Shown: positions 7,753 through 16,577, counted from the stretch's first letter. The stretch is 64,000 nt of DNA from Terriglobia bacterium (GCA_021324365.1 JAJPJE010000081.1:1-64000); one strand, 5' to 3'. Notes: generated by a model not told the origin, from the sequence alone. Numbers and translations are program-made.

Positions 7753-8610
7753 TCAGATTACCGGAGTGTGTGTATCAAACTGGCGTTGCGGGAAGCGTAT
7801 AACGATGTCAAAGCCAGTTGGTGTGAGGCGAAGCCAGAGGTATTCACCGCAGGAAGCAACCCGAACACTGGCGGTTTGAAGTTGACGTGCATAATTCAGC
7901 ACCAACCGGACAGCCTCACTGATGGTGATAGCGGTCTCGATGACAATCTGCGCGTTGGAAGAACGATTTCGAGCAATTTCGTACTGCCGCTCGTAGAGGC
8001 TGCTCTCAATAAGGCAAGGCTCCGCGTGGATTCCCAGCATTTGCTCGACGGCGTACAAAAGAGCGTAGCTGACGCGCTCGGTGAACCCGAGAAACAGAGT
8101 GCGAGTTCCCGGCGAAAAGTGCACCGGCAGCATGCGGTAAACTTCGAGAAAGTGCAGAGGCAGGCACTCTCCGCAAGATGAGCTCTCGGACGGTTGCAAT
8201 GTAAATACCGGACAACCGGATCGCTCGGCAAGAGCGCGGGTAATCTGCCGATCGTTTGCGACACCAAGCTCCTTCAATACATCGCCAATACGTTTCGCGG
8301 GCCTGCGGGACTGCTGGTATTGCAGCGCCTGGTTCAATTGCGTATGGGTGAGATAGCCACGGGAAAGCAATACTAACCCCAATGGCATGCCGCGGCTAGA
8401 AACGGGACCGGGCACCGGTTCGGGAATTGTCGAGATTGCGTCTTCCATTACGGATGAAAAGCAATCTTCCGAGCAGAGCCATTGTCCCTGGAACTCAATT
8501 CCACGGTCTGGACGGAGCATCTGAGTCCAGTCGAGTGCATGCTTGCAATGCTGATTACCGCAGCGACGGCCTTTTGAGAGCAGGCGAATTGGAAGCTCGG
8601 ATAAGGTCAT
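7753..8610 (-). CDS. Zinc-ribbon plus MshEN (GspE N-terminal-like) domain protein
   Basis: A 285-residue protein with no transferase or ATPase domain. Residues about 15-55 carry CGNQHC...LCSEDC, a four-Cys treble-clef-like zinc site. Residues about 75-130 carry two copies of the MshEN pattern: PLGLVLLSRGYLTHTQLNQA, then RIGDVLKELGVANDRQITRA. MshEN domains bind cyclic-di-GMP in MshE and related T2SS/T4P ATPases. The C-terminal 120 residues are unassigned. Its ATG overlaps the stop of the FliN/FliY gene (ATGA), so it is co-translated with a rotor component. A role linking cyclic-di-GMP to the motor is inference. Confidence 0.75.
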   Translation of the reverse strand: MTLSELPIRLLSKGRRCGNQHCKHALDWTQMLRPDRGIEFQGQWLCSEDCFSSVMEDAISTIPEPVPGPVSSRGMPLGLVLLSRGYLTHTQLNQALQYQQSRRPAKRIGDVLKELGVANDRQITRALAERSGCPVFTLQPSESSSCGECLPLHFLEVYRMLPVHFSPGTRTLFLGFTERVSYALLYAVEQMLGIHAEPCLIESSLYERQYEIARNRSSNAQIVIETAITISEAVRLVLNYARQLQTASVRVASCGEYLWLRLTPTGFDIVIRFPQRQFDTHTPVI

Positions 8611-9572
8611 TGCGCAAGTAGCCCAACCCGTTCGGCGTGGGCACATATCTCGGCGATGCGGAGGCCATAATTACCGTTTACGACGACCACTTCACCCCGC
8701 GCAATTACCCGATCGTCGACCAGCAGGTCAACTGGCTCGTCGGTCTCGCGATCCAGCTCAATGACAGAGCCGGAACGAAGTTGAAGGATGTCACGAAGAG
8801 TGAGTTGCCGCTCACCAAAACGCAGGGTGACGGCAAGGCTTACATCCAGCAGCAAATCGAGATTGTTGCGCTTTGCGCGCGGTACCGGAGGCCGAGCGAG
8901 ATTGCCATCCACAGGCGGAGGAGCAGGCGCTTGCACCGGTTTCGCCGCAGCTTGAGATTCGGGTATTCCCGACCGCGGCGACATCGGGTCCTCTGGCACT
9001 AGCTCGCCTGAGTCAACCGGAGCTGGCTCGACAGGAGCCGGTTCAACATGCTGCGGTTCCGGTACGGTTTCAGCCGGTTTTGATAGGTAATGTGAAAGCG
9101 ACGCATTCAGAAAGACATCGGCGGTAAACGCCCAATCCGCGGCGGTGAGTCGAAAGATAGCTGAAGCTTCTGGCTTCCACTCCGGTATCGGTTCAGCGAG
9201 ATAAGTGATTTCGCAATCGGGGAACGATTGTTTAAACTCTGTGGCTGCGCGGCCGGCGATCTGGCGAGACGCTTCGGCTACCGCCTCGCGGTAATCCTCA
9301 TTCAGCTTCGCAGACGGAATGATTGCTTCGCCCATGAATACCTGGGCAAGTGTCAGAGCGTCGGCGGAGCGAATATGAAACGCGAGCTCGCTGCTGTTTC
9401 CGAACGATGGGGCGCGAAAACGGACCCACAGATCATCTTCGCCGCGTGCGGGGGTAGCGTCGGCGGCCGCCACCTCCCAGGAGACACTGACCGGCTTGCC
9501 GGCAATCTGCGTCATCACCTGCGCAATCGAGGATTGCCACGTCTCCACAAATTGAACCAGGCGTTCTGACAT
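8607..9572 (-). CDS. fliN: Two-domain flagellar switch protein, FliN C-terminus with CheC/FliY-like N-terminus
   Basis: A 321-residue protein. Residues about 240-315 form a SpoA/FliN domain (LLLDVSLAVTLRFGERQLTL...LVDDRVIARGEVVVVNGNYG) that builds the C-ring bottom. Residues 1-165 resemble a CheC-like domain as in FliY. In its helix AVAEASRQIAGRAA the catalytic Glu-x-x-Asn is Glu-x-x-Arg, so phosphatase activity is doubtful. A Pro/Ala/Val-rich linker (about 170-225) joins them. A second, single-domain FliN is at 16574. It starts two bases after fliM, and its stop overlaps the next gene. Confidence 0.88.
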   Translation of the reverse strand: MSERLVQFVETWQSSIAQVMTQIAGKPVSVSWEVAAADATPARGEDDLWVRFRAPSFGNSSELAFHIRSADALTLAQVFMGEAIIPSAKLNEDYREAVAEASRQIAGRAATEFKQSFPDCEITYLAEPIPEWKPEASAIFRLTAADWAFTADVFLNASLSHYLSKPAETVPEPQHVEPAPVEPAPVDSGELVPEDPMSPRSGIPESQAAAKPVQAPAPPPVDGNLARPPVPRAKRNNLDLLLDVSLAVTLRFGERQLTLRDILQLRSGSVIELDRETDEPVDLLVDDRVIARGEVVVVNGNYGLRIAEICAHAERVGLLAQ

Positions 9573-9574
9573 GG

Positions 9575-10567
9575 TTATCTCCCTACCTCACGAGAAGCAT
9601 CTAGCACGGCATTGGCGTTGAGAATCTGCGCACCACGATTCGTCCCGGCACGAACCGGTCGCGCCTCAAAGTACTTATATTTCGCAACGCGGAGGTCGGC
9701 GGGAGTGGTTGCGGGAAGCGGCAATACCAGAACGTCTCCAGCTTCGAGTTCAAGAAGTCGCCAGAAGGGCACGTCTGAGGAAGGAAGCGCCAGTTCGAGC
9801 GAGAAGTCGCAATTCAGAAGCGCCTCCCGAAGGCGCTGCTCCGATTCGTTGTTTGCCTTCGCGCGGAACTGCGACCAGTCGCGAGCCAGCTTGCGAAGAA
9901 GAACCGTGGATGCCGACGCGGGGAAAACAAAATTCAGCGCACCTCGCGCGTCCGCCATGCGGATTTCAAAGCTAAGTGCCAGGGCTTTATCTGTCGGCGG
10001 CATCAGGTGCTGCACCGCGGTGGCCTGCTGGCGTTCGTCGAACTCCACTGCCACGCCGACCGATTGCCAAGTGGTGTTCAGTTCGCGACACAGCACGCGC
10101 ACAACGTTTTCCAAAATTTGATCTTCAATTTCGGTGAGATCGCGCAGCGCGGTTGGCGCTTGTCCCTGACCGCCAAGTAAAAGATCGATTACGACGAAAG
10201 CCAGCGAAAGGTCCATCTGCAGGAGGGCAAGGCCGCCTTCAGGCGCGAGATTTAAGGAGGCGAGGTACACGAGATCCGGCACGCGCCCCAGGAACTCGCG
10301 GTACAACAACTGTTCTACGGAGACGAGATTGACCTCGAAGAGGACGCGCAGGTACGCGCCGAGCGAATGGGTAACGTTGCGGGCAAAGGTTTCATGCAAC
10401 GCGCTGATGGCGCGAACCTGCTCCTTGCGAAGGGGACTTCCCTGCAAATTGCAGCGGGTAACCGTAAGTTGCGGCTTCGATACAGGGACCGCAGCCGCTC
10501 CGGCTGCGCCACTCCGGGCCGCCCTGAACATCGCATCGATCTCTTCCTGATTGAGAACTTTTTGCAT
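9575..10567 (-). CDS. fliM: Flagellar motor switch protein FliM
   Basis: A 330-residue C-ring protein. The N-terminal LNQEEIDAMF is the CheY-P-binding peptide, the middle CheC-like domain includes HSLGAYLRVLFEVNLVSVEQ and the C-terminus is a SpoA-like domain. With cheY, cheX and FliN/Y close by, all parts of a CheY-responsive switch except the kinase are encoded here. The start is two bases after the fliA stop. Confidence 0.96.
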   Translation of the reverse strand: MQKVLNQEEIDAMFRAARSGAAGAAAVPVSKPQLTVTRCNLQGSPLRKEQVRAISALHETFARNVTHSLGAYLRVLFEVNLVSVEQLLYREFLGRVPDLVYLASLNLAPEGGLALLQMDLSLAFVVIDLLLGGQGQAPTALRDLTEIEDQILENVVRVLCRELNTTWQSVGVAVEFDERQQATAVQHLMPPTDKALALSFEIRMADARGALNFVFPASASTVLLRKLARDWSQFRAKANNESEQRLREALLNCDFSLELALPSSDVPFWRLLELEAGDVLVLPLPATTPADLRVAKYKYFEARPVRAGTNRGAQILNANAVLDASREVGR

Positions 10568-10569
10568 AA

Positions 10570-11358
10570 CTATGCCGTCTGGTATCGCCGCGAATTCCGT
10601 CGGACTTGTTCCGGCGGCTGCTTCTGTTGCATGCGGGCCCGCAATCGCGAAACTGCCATCGTGTGAATTTGCGAGACGCGCGACTCACCGACACCAAGCA
10701 CAGCGCCGACTTCCTTCATCGTGAGCTCTTCGTAGTAGTAGAGCGACAGCACTTGACGCTCTTTCTCTGGAAGCTCACCGATGGCTTGCGCGAGCAGTGT
10801 TTTTAACTCCTCGTCGAGACAGGCTTGAAAGGGATTTTCGTCGGGATTGGCCGGCAGCGACTCGGCGAGATCGGTTTCTTTCCCATCGTCGTAGGAGTTT
10901 TGCTGCAGGCTGCCGATCTCCAGGGAACCCAGTTCATTCAGCAGATGCTGAAGTTCTTTCAAGGAGAGGTGCAGTTCATCGGCGACTTCCTGTTCCGTGG
11001 CGGCTCTGCCTAGCTCCGTGCCAAGTTTCTGATGAACTTGCTCAAGCCGTCGCGCTTTGCGGCGAAGGTCGCGCGGACTCCAATCGAGTTCACGCAGGCT
11101 GTCGAGAATTGCACCCCGAATGCGGTGCTTGGCATAGGACTTAAACTGCACCAGCTTGTTCTGGTCGTACTTCTGCAATGCGTCCATGAGGCCGAGGACG
11201 CCGGCATGTACCAGGTCATCGAATGGAACGTGCTGCGGCAAACGTTCGTGGATACGACGCGCGATGTAGCGCACCTGCGGCAATTGTTCCATGAGGAGCT
11301 GTTCGCGTTGCTCGCTTTCCGAGGTGTTGTCGTACGCGAGATGGGCTTGTTCATTCAT
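10570..11358 (-). CDS. fliA: Flagellar sigma28 factor FliA
   Basis: A 262-residue sigma70-family factor of the FliA/WhiG group. Region 2 reads IARRIHERLPQHVPFDDLVH followed by AGVLGLMDALQKYD and SYAKHRIRGAILDSLRELDW; region 4 has LPEKERQVLSLYYYEELTMK and GVGESRVSQIHTMAVSRLR. FliA reads the late flagellar genes. Three matching promoters are visible in this window, before flgM, fliC and flbD. It lies directly after flhA; flhF and flhG, usual in this interval, are absent. Confidence 0.96.
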   Translation of the reverse strand: MNEQAHLAYDNTSESEQREQLLMEQLPQVRYIARRIHERLPQHVPFDDLVHAGVLGLMDALQKYDQNKLVQFKSYAKHRIRGAILDSLRELDWSPRDLRRKARRLEQVHQKLGTELGRAATEQEVADELHLSLKELQHLLNELGSLEIGSLQQNSYDDGKETDLAESLPANPDENPFQACLDEELKTLLAQAIGELPEKERQVLSLYYYEELTMKEVGAVLGVGESRVSQIHTMAVSRLRARMQQKQPPEQVRRNSRRYQTA

Positions 11359-11370
11359 AGGTGACTCCGG

Positions 11371-13434
11371 CTACTGCACCGTTCCGACGGACTGCACCGG
11401 AACCATGGGAGGAATTTCCCCCGGCGAAAGCACGACCAGTTTGGGCAAGAAAGGTTCTAATAGACGGCGGAGATGAAACCGTGCCGGTGTACTGCACAAC
11501 AGAACAGGTGTCGCGATCGCAACCTGATCGCCGATCAACCTTCGCAGGCTTTCGAGAATCCTGCGCACGTACGACGGTTGCAGTCCGGCAGCGATGGTCA
11601 GTGGGGAGTTGGACCCATAGGCGCGCGCAAGTTCGTCTTCCATTGCAGGATCGAGTGTCAGCACTTTCAGTCCGCCAGTCTCGTCGAGCAGTGGGCGCAC
11701 CAATGCACGTGACAACGCCTGGCGGGCGGTTTCAACTAAAGCGATGGAGCTCTTGTTTATGCCGGCAACATCTACCAGGCTTTCGAGAATGGTTGGTAAA
11801 TCGCGAATCGAGACCTGCTCGCGCAATAACTGCTGCAGGACGCGCTGCACTTCGCCGAGGCTAAGCACCTTGGGAACAAGTTCCTCGACCAGCTTCGGAT
11901 GGCTGTCGCCAAGACGATCCAGAAGTCGCTTGGTTTCCTGCCTGGTCAGCAATTCGTGCGCGTGCTGCTTGATGACCTCGGCCACGTGCGTGGCCATAAT
12001 TGCGGTTTGCTCCACGACCGCGTAACCGGCGGCAAGCGCCTGATCGCGTTGTGCGGGAAGAATCCACAGCGCATTGACACCGAAAGCTGGCTCGCGTGTG
12101 TCGATTCCGGCGATCCGCGGCGAATTGCTTTCCGAACTGATGGCCAGCAGCCGGTCTTCGTAGAGTTCCCAACGGGAGACCTCAACACCGCGCAGTGAAA
12201 TGGTGTACTCACGTGGTTTCAGCTTGAGATTGTCGGTGATGTGAACTGCCGGGATGATGAATCCAAGCTGCAGCGCAAGATGGCTGCGGAGGCTGCGAAC
12301 GCGCTGCAGCAGTTGACCTCCTTGGTTGGAGTCAACGAGAGGAATCAGACCATAGCCAACTTCGAGGCTCAACTCGTCGAGTTTGAGGAGATCTTCGGTA
12401 GCCTCGGCTGCGGGTTTAGGTTTTGCACCTGGTTCTGCTTCTGCAGGCGCTGGCTTGGGCTTTACTGCGCGGCGGGCCAACATCGCGACGATTCCCGACA
12501 AAACAAAGAAGGCTATTTTGGGCATTCCTGGGATGAGCCCGAGAACCGCCAGCGCTCCGGAAGCTATCCAAAGCGGGCGGCTGGCGGAGAACAGCTGCTT
12601 TCCGAGATCTGAGCCGAGTGTACCGTCGGAAGAGGCGCGAGTGAGGACAATGGCACCGGCGATCGAAACCAGGAACGATGGGATCATCGTTACCAGACCA
12701 TCGCCTACGGTGAGAGTGGTGTAGGTGCGCAGCGCGTCACGAAATGGGATGTCGAGTTGAAAAACGCCAATCAGAAAGCCGGCAATGATGTTGATGGCGG
12801 TAATCAGAATCGTGGCGAGCGCGTCGCGTTGATTGAAGCGGGCAGCACCGTCCATGGCTCCATAAAACTCCGCGTCACGAGCGACCTGTTCCCGGCGCTT
12901 GCGGGCTTGTGCTTCGTCAATGAGACCGGCGTTCAGGTCAGCGTCGATGGCCATCTGCTTGCCGGGCATGGCGTCTAAAGTGAACCGGGCGGTGACTTCC
13001 GCCGTACGCACTGCGCCGTGGCTAACGACGATGTACTGGATGGCGATCAACGCGAGAAACAGGACAAACCCGACCACGTAATTTCCGCCTACCACGAACT
13101 GGCCAAAGGCTTCAATTACCTGCCCGGCAGCACTGGCGCCTTCATTTCCGTGAAGAAGGATTCGACGGCTGCTCGCGAGGTTCAGCGCCAGACGGAAGAG
13201 CGTTAACAGCAAAAGTAACGAAGGAAAGACCGAAAACTGCGTGGGTTTCAGAATCTGAATCGCTGACAGCAATACAAGAACAGACGCCGTGATGCTGGCG
13301 GCCAGAAGCAGATCGAGGAGCAGCGACGGCATGGGCACCAGCATCACAAAAACCAGGCTGATAGCTGCGATGGGCACCGACCACTCGCCAACCGCACCGA
13401 TTTTGCTTCTGACGACTGCTGCCTGTGCTTCCAT
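11371..13434 (-). CDS. flhA: Flagellar export gate protein FlhA
   Basis: A 687-residue integral membrane protein of the type III export gate. The N-terminal half has eight membrane spans with the signature LFRLALNLASSRRILLHG and the cytoplasmic FHIPEP-region segment DAMPGKQMAIDADLNAGLID. The C-terminal cytoplasmic domain binds chaperone-substrate complexes. It sits between flhB (six bases) and fliA. Confidence 0.97.
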   Translation of the reverse strand: MEAQAAVVRSKIGAVGEWSVPIAAISLVFVMLVPMPSLLLDLLLAASITASVLVLLSAIQILKPTQFSVFPSLLLLLTLFRLALNLASSRRILLHGNEGASAAGQVIEAFGQFVVGGNYVVGFVLFLALIAIQYIVVSHGAVRTAEVTARFTLDAMPGKQMAIDADLNAGLIDEAQARKRREQVARDAEFYGAMDGAARFNQRDALATILITAINIIAGFLIGVFQLDIPFRDALRTYTTLTVGDGLVTMIPSFLVSIAGAIVLTRASSDGTLGSDLGKQLFSASRPLWIASGALAVLGLIPGMPKIAFFVLSGIVAMLARRAVKPKPAPAEAEPGAKPKPAAEATEDLLKLDELSLEVGYGLIPLVDSNQGGQLLQRVRSLRSHLALQLGFIIPAVHITDNLKLKPREYTISLRGVEVSRWELYEDRLLAISSESNSPRIAGIDTREPAFGVNALWILPAQRDQALAAGYAVVEQTAIMATHVAEVIKQHAHELLTRQETKRLLDRLGDSHPKLVEELVPKVLSLGEVQRVLQQLLREQVSIRDLPTILESLVDVAGINKSSIALVETARQALSRALVRPLLDETGGLKVLTLDPAMEDELARAYGSNSPLTIAAGLQPSYVRRILESLRRLIGDQVAIATPVLLCSTPARFHLRRLLEPFLPKLVVLSPGEIPPMVPVQSVGTVQ

Positions 13435-13440
13435 TCTCGA

Positions 13441-14496
13441 CTAGTTCCCTGCTGCCCGAGCCTGTGCCCGGTAAATGAACGCAAGAACTTCTGCCACAGC
13501 GGTATAGAGCTTGGGCGGTATCATCTGTCCGACTTCCACCGCACGATAGAGCGCGTGTGCAAGCGGCCGATTTTCCACCAGCGGCACCTCGTGCCAGAGC
13601 GCCGTCTGGCGAATCTGCTGCGCCAGCAAAGACCTTCCCTTGGCCACCACGACGGGAGCCGCGTACTCACTGTCGTAAGCCAGCGCGACTGCAAATTCCG
13701 TTGGATTGGTAATGACCACGCTGGCTTTGGCAACATCCTGCAGCATGCGGCGACGACGCAATTGCCGCTGCAAACGACGAAGACGCACTTTGATCGCCGG
13801 ATTTCCTTCGGTTTCTTTAATCTCTTCACGAATATCCTGGTGGCTCATTCGTAGATCGCGGTCCAGCTTGCGGCGTTCCATGAAGTAGTCGAAGCAAGCC
13901 CAGATGGTGAGAGCCAGTCCACATTTCCAGGAAAGCTCAAAAAGGCGGGAGAACAGGAGGGCCGTAAACGATCCGAAAGCCGCATTTCCGGAATGACCAA
14001 ACAGCTGCCAGTCGCGCGCGAGGATGGCTGCGAGGAAATAGGCAATGCAGGAAACCGGAACAAGCGACTTCAACATTGCGAACGCGCTTTGTACCGAGAA
14101 AAGTTGCCGCAGCTTATTCGCGGGACTCAGACGGGAAACATTAGGGGCAAGCGCGTTGGGGGCGATCACCAGTCCGCCCTGGGCAAGACTCGCACCCAGA
14201 CAGATCACCCAGCAGAGAACCATCAACGGAACGGCAGCGAGTAAGGCCGCAATGCCGGTGATCTTCAGGGCTATCACACCAAAACCAGCACCCGCTGTGA
14301 CGCCTCGGTCGAGGGAAATGCGAAGCAGCGAGTGCCAGAACTCGGGCACCAGCTGTGCCTGCCAGGCCAATACGATCAGTAGTAGCGTCGCGCCGATCAC
14401 GGAACCCAACTCGCGGCTGCGCGCTACCTGCCCCTGCTCCCGCGCCTTCTGCTGTCGCCGCGGTGTTGCTTTTTCGGTCTTGTTGTCGGATGCCAT
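13441..14496 (-). CDS. flhB: Flagellar export switch protein FlhB
   Basis: A 351-residue membrane protein that sets export specificity. N-terminus DNKTEKATPRRQQKAREQGQ is classic, four membrane helices follow, and the C-terminal cytoplasmic domain includes the autocleavage site. That site reads NPTE (codons about 13707-13696) instead of the near-universal NPTH, within VVITNPTEFAVALAYDS; the Asn-Pro that is actually cut is kept. The ATG at 14496 is preferred over a TTG six bases upstream. Confidence 0.95.
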   Translation of the reverse strand: MASDNKTEKATPRRQQKAREQGQVARSRELGSVIGATLLLIVLAWQAQLVPEFWHSLLRISLDRGVTAGAGFGVIALKITGIAALLAAVPLMVLCWVICLGASLAQGGLVIAPNALAPNVSRLSPANKLRQLFSVQSAFAMLKSLVPVSCIAYFLAAILARDWQLFGHSGNAAFGSFTALLFSRLFELSWKCGLALTIWACFDYFMERRKLDRDLRMSHQDIREEIKETEGNPAIKVRLRRLQRQLRRRRMLQDVAKASVVITNPTEFAVALAYDSEYAAPVVVAKGRSLLAQQIRQTALWHEVPLVENRPLAHALYRAVEVGQMIPPKLYTAVAEVLAFIYRAQARAAGN

Positions 14497-14505
14497 GCTC
14501 AAGGC

Positions 14506-15270
14506 CTATCGCGGCAAATGGAGAAGGTGTTCTGCCGTCGAAATCGATTGAGCGAAGTAACGCTCAAATCGCCCGGGCCATAAGGAAAGGGTCGCAATCA
14601 TGATCGCAAATCCAAGAAGTGTTTTGACAGACAGCCCCATGAATAAGACCGGCAGTTGGGGAGAAGCTTTGCCGATGAACCCGAGAGCTACATCAATCAC
14701 CAGGCTTACGAACAAAACTGGTGCAGCAATCTGCACGGCAGAAACAAAGATGGCACCGGCGGCGTTCATCAACGCCTGCGTAAGTGGGCCAGTCGGGAGG
14801 ATTTGCCCAGTGGGCAGGTAAGAGAAACTGTTAATGACTCCGCGAAGAAGCCAGTGGTGTACGTTGAGTTGGAGGAAGATAAGGATCACTAGTAGCTGAA
14901 AGAAGGTGGACACAACCGGCGTATCGACCTGGGTTTGCGGGTCCATGACGTTGACCAGTGAAAATCCCACCTGAATGCCGACGATCTGTCCCGCCAGTTG
15001 TGCAGCTTCGAAGACAAAGCTGACAACCAGCCCAATTAAAAGCCCTGTGAATAACTCCGTAACGGCTATTTGCAGCCAGTTGGAGGCCGTCCACTCTGGG
15101 ACGTGAGGCGCGCACAGGGGATAGATCAAATATGTCACCAGGACGACAAGTCCGGCCTTCACCCGCATAGGAATCACGACGCTGCCAAGAAAGGGCGCAA
15201 AGGTCAGCAAACCGGCAACGCGGGCACCGGTAAAAACCGCAGCCGTGACGATCTTTTCCAAGTCGAGCAT
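14506..15270 (-). CDS. fliR: Flagellar export gate protein FliR
   Basis: A 254-residue polytopic membrane protein of the FliP-FliQ-FliR export core. Segments VAGLLTFAPFLGSVVIPMRV, GQIVGIQVGFSLVNVMDPQT and the C-terminal IGKASPQLPVLFMGLSVKTL are typical. It follows fliQ by six bases and precedes flhB. Confidence 0.96.
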   Translation of the reverse strand: MLDLEKIVTAAVFTGARVAGLLTFAPFLGSVVIPMRVKAGLVVLVTYLIYPLCAPHVPEWTASNWLQIAVTELFTGLLIGLVVSFVFEAAQLAGQIVGIQVGFSLVNVMDPQTQVDTPVVSTFFQLLVILIFLQLNVHHWLLRGVINSFSYLPTGQILPTGPLTQALMNAAGAIFVSAVQIAAPVLFVSLVIDVALGFIGKASPQLPVLFMGLSVKTLLGFAIMIATLSLWPGRFERYFAQSISTAEHLLHLPR

Positions 15271-15276
15271 GACTTC

Positions 15277-15549
15277 CTAGTGCAGCAGCGGACGAAAGTC
15301 TGAAAACAGTTGCAAAGTGAAGACCGCCAGCCGACGCAGCATCCATGGCATTAAAAGAAGACTGGCGATTCCCACGACGGCCAGACGCGGCACGGTGGAG
15401 AGCGTGATGTCCTGCAGTGAAGTAAGCACCTGGACGATGTTGATCAGCAGACTTAGCAGCATCACGAGGATGAGCAGTGGGGCTCCTACTATCAGCGCCG
15501 TTTCCAGAGTCGTCCGGCCGAGATCGACTATCAGTTGCATGGACATCAT
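15277..15549 (-). CDS. fliQ: Flagellar export gate protein FliQ
   Basis: A 90-residue protein with two membrane helices: TALIVGAPLLILVMLLSLLI, then VPRLAVVGIASLLLMPWM, separated by the conserved QVLTSLQDITLS loop. It is normal in length for FliQ and in the canonical fliP-fliQ-fliR order. Three in-frame ATGs lie at the start; the first is used here. Confidence 0.95.
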   Translation of the reverse strand: MMSMQLIVDLGRTTLETALIVGAPLLILVMLLSLLINIVQVLTSLQDITLSTVPRLAVVGIASLLLMPWMLRRLAVFTLQLFSDFRPLLH

Positions 15550-15555
15550 TTACTC

Positions 15556-16302
15556 TCAGTAGAAGCTCTTGACGATGGCACTCACCAGCAGGTGCCAGCC
15601 ATCGACCATCACGAACAAAAGAATCTTCAACGGCGTCGAAATGACAACCGGGGGCAACTGCAGCATGCCAACGGAAGTGGTGATCGCCGCTACGACCATA
15701 TCGATCACCAGAAAAGGGAGAAACAAGGCAGCACCGATCTGAAATCCAGCCTTGAGTTCGGAGATGATGTAGGCCGGTGCGACGATACGGATCGGCAGAT
15801 CGTCGGAGTTTGCGGGTGGAGGCTGATGGGACATTTCGACGAACAGGGCGAGGTCCTTTTCGCGCGCATAGCGCAACATGAACCTACGAACTGGCTGGGA
15901 ACCTCGATCCAGGGCATCGAATGCGCTGATCTTGCCTTCCTGATAGGGCATGATTGCCTGCTGGTGAATGGCTATCCCAACCGGCTGCATTAAAAACCAA
16001 GTCAGGACGAGCGCCAGGCCGATCAATGTCTGATTGGTTGGCGTGGTTTGCGTCCCCAGAGCCTGACGGAGGAAATGGAAGATGACCAAGAGGCGAACGA
16101 ATGGCGTCATGCATAGGAGCAGGGCTGGCAGCAATGTGAGGACTGTCAGCAGGACAACAATTCCCCATGGCATCGACCCCTTCGCCCCCATGCCGGACCA
16201 GGCCAAGGCATCTTCGTGGCGCGCACACCAAGCGGGCGTAGAAAAGAGAATGACGGCCAGAGGGCAGACTATCCTTCGCGCGACTTTGGCGACAACTTTC
16301 AT
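15556..16302 (-). CDS. fliP: Flagellar export gate protein FliP
   Basis: A 248-residue membrane protein with a cleavable signal peptide, as FliP usually has, and the family segments TPFVRLLVIFHFLRQALGTQ, TPTNQTLIGLALVLTWFLM, APAYIISELKAGFQIGAALF and LPFLVIDMVVAAITTSVGM. Its ATG overlaps the fliO stop (ATGA), consistent with FliO acting as the FliP assembly factor. Confidence 0.97.
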   Translation of the reverse strand: MKVVAKVARRIVCPLAVILFSTPAWCARHEDALAWSGMGAKGSMPWGIVVLLTVLTLLPALLLCMTPFVRLLVIFHFLRQALGTQTTPTNQTLIGLALVLTWFLMQPVGIAIHQQAIMPYQEGKISAFDALDRGSQPVRRFMLRYAREKDLALFVEMSHQPPPANSDDLPIRIVAPAYIISELKAGFQIGAALFLPFLVIDMVVAAITTSVGMLQLPPVVISTPLKILLFVMVDGWHLLVSAIVKSFY

Positions 16303-16577
16303 TGCATGCGCTCATGTTGCCGGATAGGGCGGACGAATAGATGACTGGCACGATTCGGGCCTCGAATTTCGGTGAGAAGCCGAATGGATTGCGAAGTGCC
16401 GCCAATGAGAAAGCGCCTGTCGCTGCACTCAAGCAGAGCCACAAAGCGTTTGTCGCCAAGCGAGAGAGTTTCGGCCAACCGCAATTGACGATTCCGCGAG
16501 CGTGCCCGAAACAGCGCGGTCAGAATCTGGCGCACCCAAGCGCTGGAAAGCGAAGATCGTAATTGGCTCCACGTCAT
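16299..16577 (-). CDS. fliO: FliO-like protein lacking a membrane segment
   Basis: A 92-residue protein between fliN and fliP. The core LRLAETLSLGDKRFVALLEC, then SDRRFLIGGTSQSIRLLTEI, is the cytoplasmic domain of FliO. The usual N-terminal transmembrane helix is missing: the first 25 residues (MTWSQLRSSLSSAWVRQIL...) are at most amphipathic. It overlaps both neighbours by ATGA junctions, so the boundaries are firm. FliO helps build the FliP ring from the membrane, so a soluble or peripheral form is unusual. Confidence 0.78.
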   Translation of the reverse strand: MTWSQLRSSLSSAWVRQILTALFRARSRNRQLRLAETLSLGDKRFVALLECSDRRFLIGGTSQSIRLLTEIRGPNRASHLFVRPIRQHERMQ

